A stretch of 64,000 nucleotides of DNA from NCBI RefSeq assembly GCF_051954455.1, contig NZ_JBQCHS010000025.1, forward strand, positions 1-64,000, in the 5' to 3' direction. The notes beneath the pieces are model-generated. The model searched no databases, was not told the origin of the DNA, and saw nothing but the letters and a program-made list of their open reading frames with translations. A program made the position numbers and the translations under genes. Origin of the DNA: Pseudolysinimonas sp051954455. GTDB lineage: Bacteria; Actinomycetota; Actinomycetes; Actinomycetales; Microbacteriaceae. Below are positions 8,390-16,400 of this stretch, one piece after another; within the stretch, counting starts at the first letter, position 1, and the number at the start of each line of letters is the position of its first letter.

Positions 8390-8416
8390 TATCGTCGGCT
8401 CATTGTGGAGCCACAA
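8390..8416. promoter_or_regulatory. Divergent promoter and palindromic operator for TDT transporter and LysR regulator
   Basis: A TATCGT hexamer (8390-8395) faces the regulator, and its complement region faces the transporter. A perfect palindrome TTGTGG-AG-CCACAA at 8403-8416 spans the regulator's GTG start, well placed for autoregulation by a LysR protein. Confidence 0.45.
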
Positions 8417-9334
8417 CAGAGGGTTGTGCCTGGCCGGATCGACGACCTCACGTCGTATCGGATCCTCGCGGCCGTCTCCGAGCTCGGATCGATCACCCGC
8501 GCCGCGGAGCGCCTCGGCGTCAGTCAGCAGGCGGCTTCGGCACGGATCCGAGCCCTCGAGCGGCGGCTCGGGCTGAGCCTCTTGCGCCGGTCGGGCCGGG
8601 GGAGCGCCCTCACCGCCGACGGGCTCGCCGTCGCGGCGTGGGCCGACGATGTCGAGCAGGCGGCATCGCGCCTGGAGGCGGGCGTCGCGGCGCTCCGCGA
8701 GGAGGCCGGCTCGACGGCGGTCGCGGCGAGCCTGACGATCGCCGAGCACCTGCTCCCGCGCTGGCTTCTGGCCGTCGACGGCCCCGCGCGGCGGGCGCTC
8801 GCCGTGACGGCGGCGAACAGCCGCGAGGTCGTCGAGCGCGTGCGTTCGGGGGCGGCGCAGCTGGGATTCGTCGAGTCGCCCGCGTCGCTCCCCGGTCTGA
8901 TGGCGACCGTGTTCGCGCGCGACGAGCTGGTCCTCGTGGCCGCGCCGACGCATCCGGGAGCCGCGGTGCCGGTCTCGCTCGCCGAGGCCGCCGCTCTGCC
9001 GCTCGTGACCCGCGAGGAGGGATCCGGAACCCGGGCGAGTTGGGAGGGACTGCTGCGCGCCGCGGGGCTCACCCCGGCGGCGCCGGCCGTCGAGCTGCCG
9101 ACGACATCCGCGGTGCGGACGGCGATCGCCGCGGGCACGCACGCGGGGGTCCTCAGCATCCTCGCGGTGCGCGACGAGCTCGCCTCGGGCCGGCTGGTGC
9201 GCGTGCCGATCCACGACGCCCGCACCGTGCGGGAGCTGCGGGTCGTCCGGCGGCCGGATCAGCGGATCTCCGCGGCCGCTACGGCCTTGCTCGAGGCGGC
9301 GCGGGGACTCGGAGCCGGTTCTCTCGCCCGGTGA
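8405..9334 (+). CDS. LysR family transcriptional regulator
   Basis: 309 residues. The N-terminal winged helix-turn-helix reads LTSYRILAAVSELGSITRAA followed by ERLGVSQQAASARI, and the C-terminal part is a periplasmic-binding-like co-inducer domain. The GTG at 8405 is used; another in-frame GTG at 8426 would shorten it by seven residues and may be the true start, because the family usually begins close to the helix-turn-helix. It likely senses the anion handled by the divergent transporter, though that link is inferred only from position. Confidence 0.85.
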   Translation: MEPQQRVVPGRIDDLTSYRILAAVSELGSITRAAERLGVSQQAASARIRALERRLGLSLLRRSGRGSALTADGLAVAAWADDVEQAASRLEAGVAALREEAGSTAVAASLTIAEHLLPRWLLAVDGPARRALAVTAANSREVVERVRSGAAQLGFVESPASLPGLMATVFARDELVLVAAPTHPGAAVPVSLAEAAALPLVTREEGSGTRASWEGLLRAAGLTPAAPAVELPTTSAVRTAIAAGTHAGVLSILAVRDELASGRLVRVPIHDARTVRELRVVRRPDQRISAAATALLEAARGLGAGSLAR

Positions 9335-9381
9335 GAAGGGGCTTAAGGCCTCCCCGTCCGACCTCGCTGATTCGTAACGTG

Positions 9382-9399
9382 GCCTCCGGCCGCGGAGGC
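9382..9399. terminator. Short GC hairpin after the LysR gene
   Basis: GCCTCC and GGAGGC arms flank a six-base loop, 47 bases after the LysR stop and before the next gene's leader. It may end the LysR transcript. Confidence 0.35.
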
Positions 9400-9474
9400 G
9401 AGGAGCGCACGGCAGACGTGCTCATGTCCTCGAAGCCGCTCGTCACCGCAGGCGTCGAGAGAAGGTGATCTCGA

Positions 9475-10320
9475 ATGACGAAGAAGCGGAGCCTGCCCCT
9501 TCGGCACGGCCTCGGCATCGCGACAGTGGCCTCGACGGTCGCGGGGATGGCCGTCGCGCTCGCCTCCGTCAGCGGGCTGATCTCCGGTCAGAGCCGGTAC
9601 GCCGGCTCGGAGTCCGTCCTGGTCTCCCGCGGGGCAGATGCTGCGAACCTCATCGTCGTGGTCGTGATGGTCGCGACCATGTGGCTGGCGCACCGCGGAT
9701 CGCTCACCGCTCTGCTGCTGTGGCCCGGCAGCTTGTTCTACCTCGCATACGCCTGTCTGCCCTACCTGATCGGCGCGCCCTTCACGCCGGTGATCCTCGC
9801 GGATGTCGCGGCCTTCCTCGCCGCAGCCGGTGGTGTGGCGTCGCTGGCCGCAGGAATCGATGCTGTCGCCCTACGCGAGCATCTCGCCGCAGCACCGGCC
9901 CGAGGAGTCGGCGTGATCCTGACCGCGATCGGTCTCCTCGCCTACGCCGGGCTCGTGATCACCGCGATCTCCGCGTTCGGCTCCGCGACCGAGGCGGCCT
10001 GGCGCGGCCATTGGGTCGCCGACTGGGTGCTGGGCACGCCCGTGCTGGTCATGAGCGGAATCCTCTTGTGGACGAGACGCCCCTTCGGCTACGCGACTGG
10101 TCCCGCCCTCCTCCTCGTCTCCGCCCTGGGCGGCGTCGCCTTCGCCGTCGCGGCAGGCGCCGACGATCTCACCGGCGGCATCCGGACAGACCTCTCCGTG
10201 ATCGTCGTCCACCTGGTCATCAGCGCCGCCAGCGCTGCCGTGCTGACCTGGTTCCTCGCAGCGGCCCAGCGAGCCTCAGCGAACGATCTCGCGCGCCGAC
10301 CGCAACCCGCGACGCGGTAG
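9475..10320 (+). CDS. Unrecognised multi-span membrane protein
   Basis: 281 residues with seven or eight hydrophobic spans and no family I can name. A good Shine-Dalgarno (AGAAGGTGA, about 5 bases upstream) supports the ATG. Spans start near residues 15, 55, 80, 105, 145, 185, 210 and 240. The N-terminus is basic (TKKRSLPLRHG) and the C-terminus is basic and cytoplasmic (ARRPQPATR). It is followed after 21 bases by another membrane protein on the same strand, so the two may work together. No charged catalytic cluster or nucleotide motif is visible. Confidence 0.7.
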   Translation: MTKKRSLPLRHGLGIATVASTVAGMAVALASVSGLISGQSRYAGSESVLVSRGADAANLIVVVVMVATMWLAHRGSLTALLLWPGSLFYLAYACLPYLIGAPFTPVILADVAAFLAAAGGVASLAAGIDAVALREHLAAAPARGVGVILTAIGLLAYAGLVITAISAFGSATEAAWRGHWVADWVLGTPVLVMSGILLWTRRPFGYATGPALLLVSALGGVAFAVAAGADDLTGGIRTDLSVIVVHLVISAASAAVLTWFLAAAQRASANDLARRPQPATR

Positions 10321-10341
10321 CCGACCGGGTCCTCGGATCGC

Positions 10342-11019
10342 ATGATGACGTGGAGCGCGGAACGCCAGGGCGGAGTCGTCGGCTTGGTCTCGGTCGCGCT
10401 CGCCCTCGCCGCAGAGGTGTTCGAGGCCGGGGTCGCTCGCGGCGGCACCGACCAGGAGACCATCCGGTACTTCCACGATCACGCGACCAGCGCGCGAGTG
10501 CAGACGCTGCTGTTCGTCCTGGGCGCGGCGTTCCTCGTCTGGTTCCTCGCGGGGCTGAGGTCCCGCCTCGCCACGGCGGAGGGGCGCGACGGAGCGCTCG
10601 CCACGCTGGCGCTCGTCGCCGGCGCCGCCTCGAGCACCCTGACTCTCGTCGCCCTGGCGGTCCAGGACGCCCTGACGCTCGAGACCCCGACGATGTCACT
10701 CGCCGCCCTGCACGACACGCTCTTCCTGATCGCCGGTCTGCCGCTCACCGTCACCCTGGTCGCCGTCGCCGTCCTTGTGTTCGCTCGACACGCGTTCGCG
10801 ACGTGGATCGGGTGGCTCTCGATCGGCGCGGCCGCGCTCCAGGTGGTGCCCCTGTTCGGGATCGTCGCCGATGGCGGCCCCCTCGCGCCCGGAGGGTGGG
10901 TGTCCGCGTTCCTGCCGTACCCGCTCTACGTGGTCTGGCTCGCCGCGGTCTCGGTTGTGATGACGGCCCGGCCCCGTGCCCAGGCGGCGGACGTTCCTGA
11001 CGCCTCGTGGAGCGGATGA
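10342..11019 (+). CDS. Unrecognised membrane protein ending inside the tRNA-Gly gene
   Basis: 225 residues with about six hydrophobic spans and no recognised family. A soluble stretch, RGGTDQETIRYFHDHATSA, follows the first span and resembles the extracellular segment seen in some actinobacterial DUF4386-like membrane proteins, but I cannot confirm this. The start may be either of two adjacent ATGs (10342, 10345). The last four codons run antisense into the 3' end of the tRNA-Gly gene, so the C-terminal tail is partly dictated by the tRNA sequence. It is probably co-transcribed with the gene before it. Confidence 0.65.
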   Translation: MMTWSAERQGGVVGLVSVALALAAEVFEAGVARGGTDQETIRYFHDHATSARVQTLLFVLGAAFLVWFLAGLRSRLATAEGRDGALATLALVAGAASSTLTLVALAVQDALTLETPTMSLAALHDTLFLIAGLPLTVTLVAVAVLVFARHAFATWIGWLSIGAAALQVVPLFGIVADGGPLAPGGWVSAFLPYPLYVVWLAAVSVVMTARPRAQAADVPDASWSG

Positions 11020-11081
11020 CGGGAATCGAACCCGCGCTATCAGCTTGGGAAGCTGAAGTTCTACCATTGAACTACATCCGC
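11008..11081 (-). tRNA. tRNA-Gly (anticodon CCC)
   Basis: On the minus strand the gene begins GCGGATGTAGTTCAATGG at 11081. The seven-pair acceptor stem (GCGGATG/CATCCGC) is intact, as is the five-pair anticodon stem TCAGC/GCTGA. The loop TTCCCAA gives anticodon CCC (reads GGG), and the T arm contains GGTTCGATTCC. Discriminator T is at 11011 and CCA is encoded at 11008-11010. Its 3' end overlaps the C-terminal codons of a convergent membrane protein gene. Confidence 0.95.
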
Positions 11082-11126
11082 GCGCGTGCCCGGGGGCACT
11101 CGCACCAGGATATACGGCCCTCCCGA

Positions 11127-11138
11127 TACCCTCGACCC
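11127..11138 (+). promoter_or_regulatory. Leaderless promoter of dcd
   Basis: TACCCT at 11127-11132 is followed by six bases and then the ATG of dcd. There is no Shine-Dalgarno, so transcription probably starts on the start codon. Confidence 0.55.
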
Positions 11139-11747
11139 ATGCTCCTCAGCGACCGGGACATCAAGGCCGAGCTCGACGCCGGACGGATCGGACTCGACCC
11201 GCTCGACCGGTCCATGATCCAGCCCTCGAGCATGGACGTCCGCATCGACCGGTTCTTCCGGCTGTTCGACAACCACAAGTACCCGTTCATCGACCCCGCC
11301 GAGGACCAGCCGGAGCTCACCCGGCTCATCGAGGTCTCCGAACCCGACCGGCCGTTCATCCTGCACCCGGGGGAGTTCGTGCTCGGCTCGACCTTCGAGC
11401 TCATCACGCTGCCCGACGACATCGCCGCGCGTCTGGAGGGCAAGAGCTCACTCGGCCGGCTCGGCCTCCTCACCCACTCGACGGCGGGATTCATCGACCC
11501 CGGCTTCTCGGGGCACGTCACGCTCGAGCTCAGCAACGTCGCCACGCTGCCGATCAAGCTCTGGCCGGGCATGAAGATCGGGCAGCTCTGCTTCTTCCGT
11601 CTCAGCTCGCCGGCCGAGAAGCCGTACGGGTCGAGCGAGTACTCGTCGCGCTACCAGGGGCAGCGCGGCCCGACCGCGTCGCGGTCGTTCCAGAACTTCC
11701 ACCGCACCGACGTCACCGGCATCGACGCGGGATCCCCCGGCAACTGA
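11139..11747 (+). CDS. dcd: dCTP deaminase
   Basis: 202 residues. It deaminates dCTP to dUTP (some actinobacterial forms go on to dUMP) for thymidylate synthesis. The start MLLSDRDIKAELDAGRIG is canonical. The trimeric dUTPase-like core shows ARLEGKSSLGRLGLLTHSTA, with the catalytic Glu in HVTLELSN, and IKLWPGMKIGQLCFF. The C-terminal YGSSEYSSRYQGQRGPTAS closes over nucleotide. The GPTASR ending occurs in bifunctional dCTP deaminases (dUMP-forming) of actinobacteria, so that activity is possible but not decided. It is a single-gene unit. Confidence 0.95.
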   Translation: MLLSDRDIKAELDAGRIGLDPLDRSMIQPSSMDVRIDRFFRLFDNHKYPFIDPAEDQPELTRLIEVSEPDRPFILHPGEFVLGSTFELITLPDDIAARLEGKSSLGRLGLLTHSTAGFIDPGFSGHVTLELSNVATLPIKLWPGMKIGQLCFFRLSSPAEKPYGSSEYSSRYQGQRGPTASRSFQNFHRTDVTGIDAGSPGN

Positions 11748-11789
11748 CCCGGGTCCTTCGCGCCCCGCTCCGATTCTGGTCGCGATGTC

Positions 11790-11881
11790 ACAAATGACGG
11801 AGATCTGGTCGGCGGATCAGGGCGGTCGCCCGTGAATGCTGGGGAGCTGGGCGGGGCTGCGGCCTCCGATCCGTCATTTGT
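11790..11881. repeat. Long-loop palindrome, copy A
   Basis: Perfect 12-bp arms (ACAAATGACGGA and its complement, 11790-11801 and 11870-11881) surround a 68-base middle. The segment GGAGATCTGGTC at 11799-11810 recurs exactly at 37876-37887. It lies in the convergent gap between dcd and idi. Confidence 0.6.
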
Positions 11882-11948
11882 TCAGCAGTAGCAACCGCCG
11901 CCGTCGCGCGGGCTCGGCGCTCGGGCGGGGGCAGGCAGCCGGCGCCGG

Positions 11949-12530
11949 TCAGGGGCGCCAGGCCTCCAGCTGCCAACCGAGCCAGGGGCTGAACGCGAAC
12001 GGCGCGGCGGCGACCGCGGCGCGCAGCTCGTCGAGCGGGATCCAGGCCCACTCGGCGACCTCGTCGGCGGCGGGGGAGGGATCCCGGTCGACGACCGCGC
12101 GGAACACCGGGCAGATCTCGTTCTCCACGACGCCGGACGCGTCGACCGCGCGGTAGCGGAAGTCGGGCAGTAACGGCTCGATCCCGCCGAGCGACAGCCC
12201 GAGCTCGCGCTCCGCACGTCGCCGGATCGCGTCCTCCATCGCCTCGTCGGGGCCGGGGTGGCCGCAGAAGGAGTTCGTCCAGACGCCCGGCCAGGTCAGC
12301 TTGCCGAGGGCGCGGCGGGTCACGAGCACGCGGCCGTCGGGCCCGAAGACGTGGCACGAGAACGCGAGGTGGAGCGGGGTGTCGGCGCCGTGCACGGTCG
12401 CCTTGTCGGCCACCCCGATCGGCCCGCCCTGCTCGTCGAGCAGGACGACCTGCTCGGCCGCGTCGGGATCCGTGAGAGCGCCCGCGGGCCCGGCTGCGGA
12501 ATCCCTGAGGGGGCCTGGGGTTGTCAGCAT
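11949..12530 (-). CDS. idi: Isopentenyl-diphosphate delta-isomerase, type I
   Basis: 193 residues, Nudix fold. It interconverts IPP and DMAPP, feeding the adjacent carotenoid operon. Visible are the catalytic Cys in WTNSFCGHP and the Nudix-like box ending RRRAERELGL. Also visible are the metal ligands of the family (His in LHLAFSCHVF, Glu in VENEICPVF) and a C-terminal SPWLGWQL. The ATG at 12530 sits inside a palindrome shared with the crtE promoter. Divergent pairing with crtE is standard in actinobacterial C50 carotenoid loci. Confidence 0.93.
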   Translation of the reverse strand: MLTTPGPLRDSAAGPAGALTDPDAAEQVVLLDEQGGPIGVADKATVHGADTPLHLAFSCHVFGPDGRVLVTRRALGKLTWPGVWTNSFCGHPGPDEAMEDAIRRRAERELGLSLGGIEPLLPDFRYRAVDASGVVENEICPVFRAVVDRDPSPAADEVAEWAWIPLDELRAAVAAAPFAFSPWLGWQLEAWRP

Positions 12531-12535
12531 GCTGA
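12524..12535. promoter_or_regulatory. Palindromic operator candidate between idi and crtE
   Basis: TCAGCATGCTGA is a perfect 12-bp palindrome. It contains the idi start codon and lies directly upstream of the crtE -10 hexamer (12540-12545). A dimeric repressor such as a MarR-type CrtR would block both directions. No such regulator is in the window. Confidence 0.45.
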
Positions 12536-12539
12536 TAGG

Positions 12540-12551
12540 TAGTCTGTCCAA
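12540..12551 (+). promoter_or_regulatory. Leaderless promoter of the crt operon
   Basis: TAGTCT at 12540-12545 is six bases before the crtE ATG, with no Shine-Dalgarno sequence. Confidence 0.55.
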
Positions 12552-13640
12552 ATGGATGCCGCGCGTCTACGGCTGGTGGGCGGTGCCGGGCCTCGACCCG
12601 ACGACCGTCAGGCCCGCGTGGACGCCGTCCTGACCCGGTACTTCAGCGTAGCCAGGCGCCGCGCGGAACCCCTGGGCGCCGAGTACGTGCGGCTCTGGGA
12701 GCGGCTCGAGGCGAACACGATCGGCGGCAAGCGGTTCCGTCCCCGGATGGTGCTCGCCGCCTACGAGAGCCTCGGCGGCACGGAGCTCGACTCGGGTGCC
12801 TGCGTCGGCGCCGCGTTCGAGCTGCTGCACACCGCGCTCATCGTGCACGACGACGTGATCGACCACGACTTCGTCCGCCGCGGCGTCCCGAACATCTCCG
12901 GCAGCTACCGCGACGCCGCGCGCGCCGCCGGAGCGCCCGAGCCGGTCGCCGAGCACCGAGGCATGAGCGCCTCCGTGATCGCGGGCGACCTCGCACTCAT
13001 GGGGGCGTACCGGCTGATCGACCGGAGCGGGGTCGACGGCGCGACCCGCAGCCGGCTGCTCGACGTCATGGACGAGGCCCTCTTCGCGAGTGCCGCCGGC
13101 GAGCTCATCGACGTCGACTTCGCGTGGCTGCCCGACGCGCCGGCCGTCGACGACATCGTGCACATGGAGCGCCTCAAGACCGCGGTCTACTCCTTCGAGT
13201 GCCCCCTGCAGGCGGGCGCGATCCTCGCCGGCGCCCCCGACGAGACCGTGAGGACGCTCGGCGACTTCGGGCGCGACATGGGCATCGCGTACCAGCTCGT
13301 CGACGACCTGCTCGGCGTCTTCGGGCGGGAGGAGGAGACCGGCAAGTCGGCCTCCGGCGACCTGCGCGAGGGCAAGCGGACCGTCCTGATCGCCTACGCG
13401 AGCGAGAAGGAGGGCTGGGACGAGGTCGCCCCGCTGTTCGGCTCGGCCGACCTGGACGACGCGGGGGCCGATCGGCTCCGCACCCATCTCGTCGCGTGCG
13501 GGGCCCGCGGGTTCGCGGAGGGCCTCGCCCGGTACTACGCCAACCGAGCCCTCGCCCGACTTCTCGAGCCGCACATCCCGCCGGCGCTCCGCACCGAGCT
13601 GCACCCGATCGCCGACGCCGTCCTGGCGCGCCGCGCGTGA
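12552..13640 (+). CDS. crtE: Geranylgeranyl diphosphate synthase
   Basis: 362 residues of all-alpha prenyltransferase. It condenses IPP with allylic diphosphates to the C20 precursor. The first aspartate-rich motif reads HDDVIDHD near residue 100 and the second reads LVDDLLGVFG near 250. The residue pattern before the first motif is FELLHTALIV. It opens a six-gene operon in which each following gene starts with GTG overlapping the previous stop. Its ATG is the only ATG start in that operon. Confidence 0.93.
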   Translation: MDAARLRLVGGAGPRPDDRQARVDAVLTRYFSVARRRAEPLGAEYVRLWERLEANTIGGKRFRPRMVLAAYESLGGTELDSGACVGAAFELLHTALIVHDDVIDHDFVRRGVPNISGSYRDAARAAGAPEPVAEHRGMSASVIAGDLALMGAYRLIDRSGVDGATRSRLLDVMDEALFASAAGELIDVDFAWLPDAPAVDDIVHMERLKTAVYSFECPLQAGAILAGAPDETVRTLGDFGRDMGIAYQLVDDLLGVFGREEETGKSASGDLREGKRTVLIAYASEKEGWDEVAPLFGSADLDDAGADRLRTHLVACGARGFAEGLARYYANRALARLLEPHIPPALRTELHPIADAVLARRA

Positions 13641-14545
13641 GCGACTCCGGCGACCGCGGCGGCGACGGCGGCCCGCGGCTGGCGCTCTACGACGACGTCG
13701 CCCACCAGGCGGCGGCGCTCGTGATCCGGCGCTACTCGACGTCGTTCGGGATGGCGTCGCGCCTCCTCGGAACCGGCGTGCGCCCGCACGTCGAGAACGT
13801 CTACGCCCTCGTGCGGGTCGCCGACGAGATCGTGGACGGCGGAGCGACGGAGGCGGGGCTCGACCGGGCGGCGGCGGAGCGGCTCCTCGACGAGCTGGAG
13901 GCGCAGACCGAGCGCGCGATGGCCGAGGGCTACGCGAGCGACCTCGTGGTGCACGCGTTCGCCCGGACGGCGTGCTTCGGCGGCTTCGGGTCGGAGCTGA
14001 CTGCGCCGTTCTTCGCGTCGATGCGCGCCGACCTGCACGAGACGGCGCACGACCCGGAGAGCTTCGCGCGCTATGTCTACGGCTCCGCCGAGGTGGTCGG
14101 GCTCATGTGCCTGGCGGTGTTCCTCGCCGACGACGCCCGGACGGGCGGCCCCGCCCGATCCGAGGCCGAGCGTGCCGAGTTGACCGCGGGCGCCCGCGCG
14201 CTCGGGGCGGCGTTCCAGAAGGTCAACTTCCTCCGCGACCTGCACGCCGACGTCGAGGTGCTGGGACGCACCTACTTCCCCGGCCTCGACGTCGCCGCCT
14301 TCGGGGAGGATGACAAGGTGCGCCTCCTCGACGACATCGACGCCGACCTCGCGACCGCCGCCCGCGCGATCCCGCGGCTGCCGGCCAACTCCCGCCGGGC
14401 CGTGCTGCTCGCGCACGGGCTCTTCGCGGAGCTCTCGCGCCGGCTCCGGGCCACCCCCGCCGAGCGGCTTCTCGTCGCGCGCGTCCGGGTGCCCGATCCG
14501 GTGAAGGTCCGCATCGCCGCGGCCGCGACGCTGGCGCGCTCGTGA
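13637..14545 (+). CDS. crtB: Phytoene synthase
   Basis: 302 residues, squalene/phytoene synthase family. It joins two GGPP to phytoene. The two DxxxD substrate-Mg motifs are RVADEIVDG near residue 55 and FLRDLHADVEVLGRTYFP near 196. The opening YSTSFGMASRLLG is typical. The GTG overlaps the crtE stop (GTGA). The N-terminal 15 residues are glycine-rich and poorly conserved. Its order between crtE and crtI matches known decaprenoxanthin operons. Confidence 0.93.
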   Translation: MSDSGDRGGDGGPRLALYDDVAHQAAALVIRRYSTSFGMASRLLGTGVRPHVENVYALVRVADEIVDGGATEAGLDRAAAERLLDELEAQTERAMAEGYASDLVVHAFARTACFGGFGSELTAPFFASMRADLHETAHDPESFARYVYGSAEVVGLMCLAVFLADDARTGGPARSEAERAELTAGARALGAAFQKVNFLRDLHADVEVLGRTYFPGLDVAAFGEDDKVRLLDDIDADLATAARAIPRLPANSRRAVLLAHGLFAELSRRLRATPAERLLVARVRVPDPVKVRIAAAATLARS

Positions 14546-16077
14546 GGGTCGCCGTCATCGGCGGCGGGATCGCGGGTCTCGCCACCGCCGCTCTGGTCGC
14601 CCGCGAGGGGCACGAGGTCGTCCTCCTCGAGAAGAACCCCACGGTCGGCGGGCGTGTCGGCCTGTGGGAGCACGGCGGCTTCCGCTTCGACACCGGCCCG
14701 TCGTGGTACCTCATGCCCGAGGTCTTCGACCACTTCTTCCGCCTGCTCGGCACCTCGACCGCCGAGCAGCTGGAGCTCGTGCAGCTCGACCCCGGCTACC
14801 GCGTCTACGCGGAGGGGTTCACCGATCCCGTCGACATCGCCGCCGATGTGGAGGGCAACATCGCCCTCTTCGAGCGCATCGAGCCGGGCGCAGGGAAGCG
14901 GCTGCGCGCCTATCTCGCCCGCGCGGCGGAGATGTACGAGATCGCGAAGGAGCACTTCCTCTACACGACCTTCGCGAAGCTCGGCCCGGTGTTCGGCGGC
15001 GGCGTGCTCGGCAAGGCCCCCCGCCTCGGGCGCCTGCTCGTCGAGACGCTCGGATCGCTCACCCGCCGCACCGTGCAGGATCGCCGGCTGCGGCAGATCC
15101 TGGGCTACCCCGCGGTCTTCCTCGGTTCGGCCCCCGACATGACGCCGAGCATGTACTCGCTCATGAGCCACCTCGACCTCGCGGACGGCGTGCGCTATCC
15201 GATGGGCGGCTTCCGCACGATCATCGACCGGATCGCGGCGCTCGCCGAGGCCGAGGGCGTGGACCTCCGCACCGGCACCGCCGTGCGCCGCATCGTGGTC
15301 GAGGGCGGCCGGGCGACCGCCGTGGAGCTCGGCGACGGATCCCGGGTCGAGGTCGACGCCGTCGTCTCGGCGGCCGACCTGCACCACACCGAGACCGAGC
15401 TGCTCGACGAGGTGCACCGCACGCATCCCGAGTCGTCGTGGGCGCGGCGTGAGCCGGGCCCGAGCGCGCTGCTCATCCTGCTGGGCGTCCGCGGCGCGCT
15501 GCCCGAGCTCGAGCACCACACCCTCTTCTTCTCGGAGGACTGGAAGGACAACTTCTCGGCGATCTTCGACGAGCCGACGCGCATCCCCGCGACGCCGTCG
15601 GTGTACGTCTGCAAGCCGTCGGGCGTCGACGCGTCGGTCGCGCCGGCCGGGATGGAGAACCTGTTCGTGCTCGTGCCGCTGCCCGCCGACCCGGGCCTCG
15701 GCCAGGGCGGCGTCGACGGCGACGGGGCGGCGACCATGGAGACGCTCGCCGACCGGGTGATCGACCAGATCGGCGCGTGGGCCGGCATCGCCGACCTCGC
15801 CGGCCGCGTCGAGGTGCGCCGCACCATCGGCCCCGCGGACTTCGCCGCCGATTACAACTCGTGGCAGGGCGGGGCGCTCGGCCTCGCGCACACCCTGCGG
15901 CAGTCCGCGTTCTTCCGGCCCGGCGACACCAGCCGCAAGGTCGAGAACCTGCTCTACGCGGGGTCGACCACGATCCCCGGCGTGGGTCTGCCCATGTGCC
16001 TCATCAGCGCGGAGCTGATCGTCAAGCGGCTGCGCGGCGACACCTCGGCCGGGCCGCTGCCGGAGCCCGCACGGTGA
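14542..16077 (+). CDS. crtI: Phytoene desaturase
   Basis: 511 residues, FAD-dependent amine-oxidase-fold desaturase that takes phytoene to lycopene in four steps. The dinucleotide motif GGGIAGL occurs at the N-terminus, followed by LLEKNPTVGGRVG. The C-terminal bacterial-desaturase signature reads LYAGSTTIPGVGLPMCLISA. The GTG start overlaps the crtB stop. Length and both end motifs are complete, so the gene is intact. Confidence 0.95.
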   Translation: MRVAVIGGGIAGLATAALVAREGHEVVLLEKNPTVGGRVGLWEHGGFRFDTGPSWYLMPEVFDHFFRLLGTSTAEQLELVQLDPGYRVYAEGFTDPVDIAADVEGNIALFERIEPGAGKRLRAYLARAAEMYEIAKEHFLYTTFAKLGPVFGGGVLGKAPRLGRLLVETLGSLTRRTVQDRRLRQILGYPAVFLGSAPDMTPSMYSLMSHLDLADGVRYPMGGFRTIIDRIAALAEAEGVDLRTGTAVRRIVVEGGRATAVELGDGSRVEVDAVVSAADLHHTETELLDEVHRTHPESSWARREPGPSALLILLGVRGALPELEHHTLFFSEDWKDNFSAIFDEPTRIPATPSVYVCKPSGVDASVAPAGMENLFVLVPLPADPGLGQGGVDGDGAATMETLADRVIDQIGAWAGIADLAGRVEVRRTIGPADFAADYNSWQGGALGLAHTLRQSAFFRPGDTSRKVENLLYAGSTTIPGVGLPMCLISAELIVKRLRGDTSAGPLPEPAR

Positions 16078-16400
16078 CCCTCCTCTATCTCGCCGGGCTG
16101 CTCGTCGGCATCGCCGGGATGATCGTGCTCGACGTGCGGTTCGGGCTCTTCTTCCGCCGCTCGCCGGTCCGCGCCGCGACGGTGATGGTGCTCGGGATCG
16201 CGTTCTTCCTGATCTGGGACGTGCTCGGCATCCGCCTCGAGGTCTTCTTCCCCGGTCCGGCGAGCATCGTGACGGGCGTCATGCTCGCGCCCGGGCTGCC
16301 GCTCGAGGAGGTCTTCTTCCTCACCCTCCTCTGCTACACCGCGATGAACGCGTACGGCTGGTTCACCCGCCCGCGTCCCGCCCGGAAGGCGGCGGCGTGA
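16074..16400 (+). CDS. crtYe: Lycopene e-cyclase subunit CrtYe
   Basis: 108 residues with three hydrophobic spans. It is one half of the heterodimeric C50 carotenoid epsilon-cyclase. Family features are FFLIWDVLGIRLEVFFPG in the middle and LPLEEVFFLTLLCYTAM near the end, where the EE pair is conserved. The GTG overlaps the crtI stop. The partner subunit is the next gene. Together they cyclise the ends of the C50 chain made by CrtEb. Confidence 0.88.
   Translation: MTLLYLAGLLVGIAGMIVLDVRFGLFFRRSPVRAATVMVLGIAFFLIWDVLGIRLEVFFPGPASIVTGVMLAPGLPLEEVFFLTLLCYTAMNAYGWFTRPRPARKAAA

Noticed and set aside
7205..8404. Long plus-strand open frame opposite the TDT transporter
   Set aside because: Its translation is Arg/Glu/Asp-rich and low-complexity, typical of the antisense shadow of a high-GC gene; only the LysR portion after 8405 is real.
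10349..11014. 9-bp direct repeat CGTGGAGCG near the tRNA 3' end and at 10349-10357, as possible attachment sites of an island
   Set aside because: The match is too short for this GC content, does not extend into the tRNA T arm, and no integrase is present.
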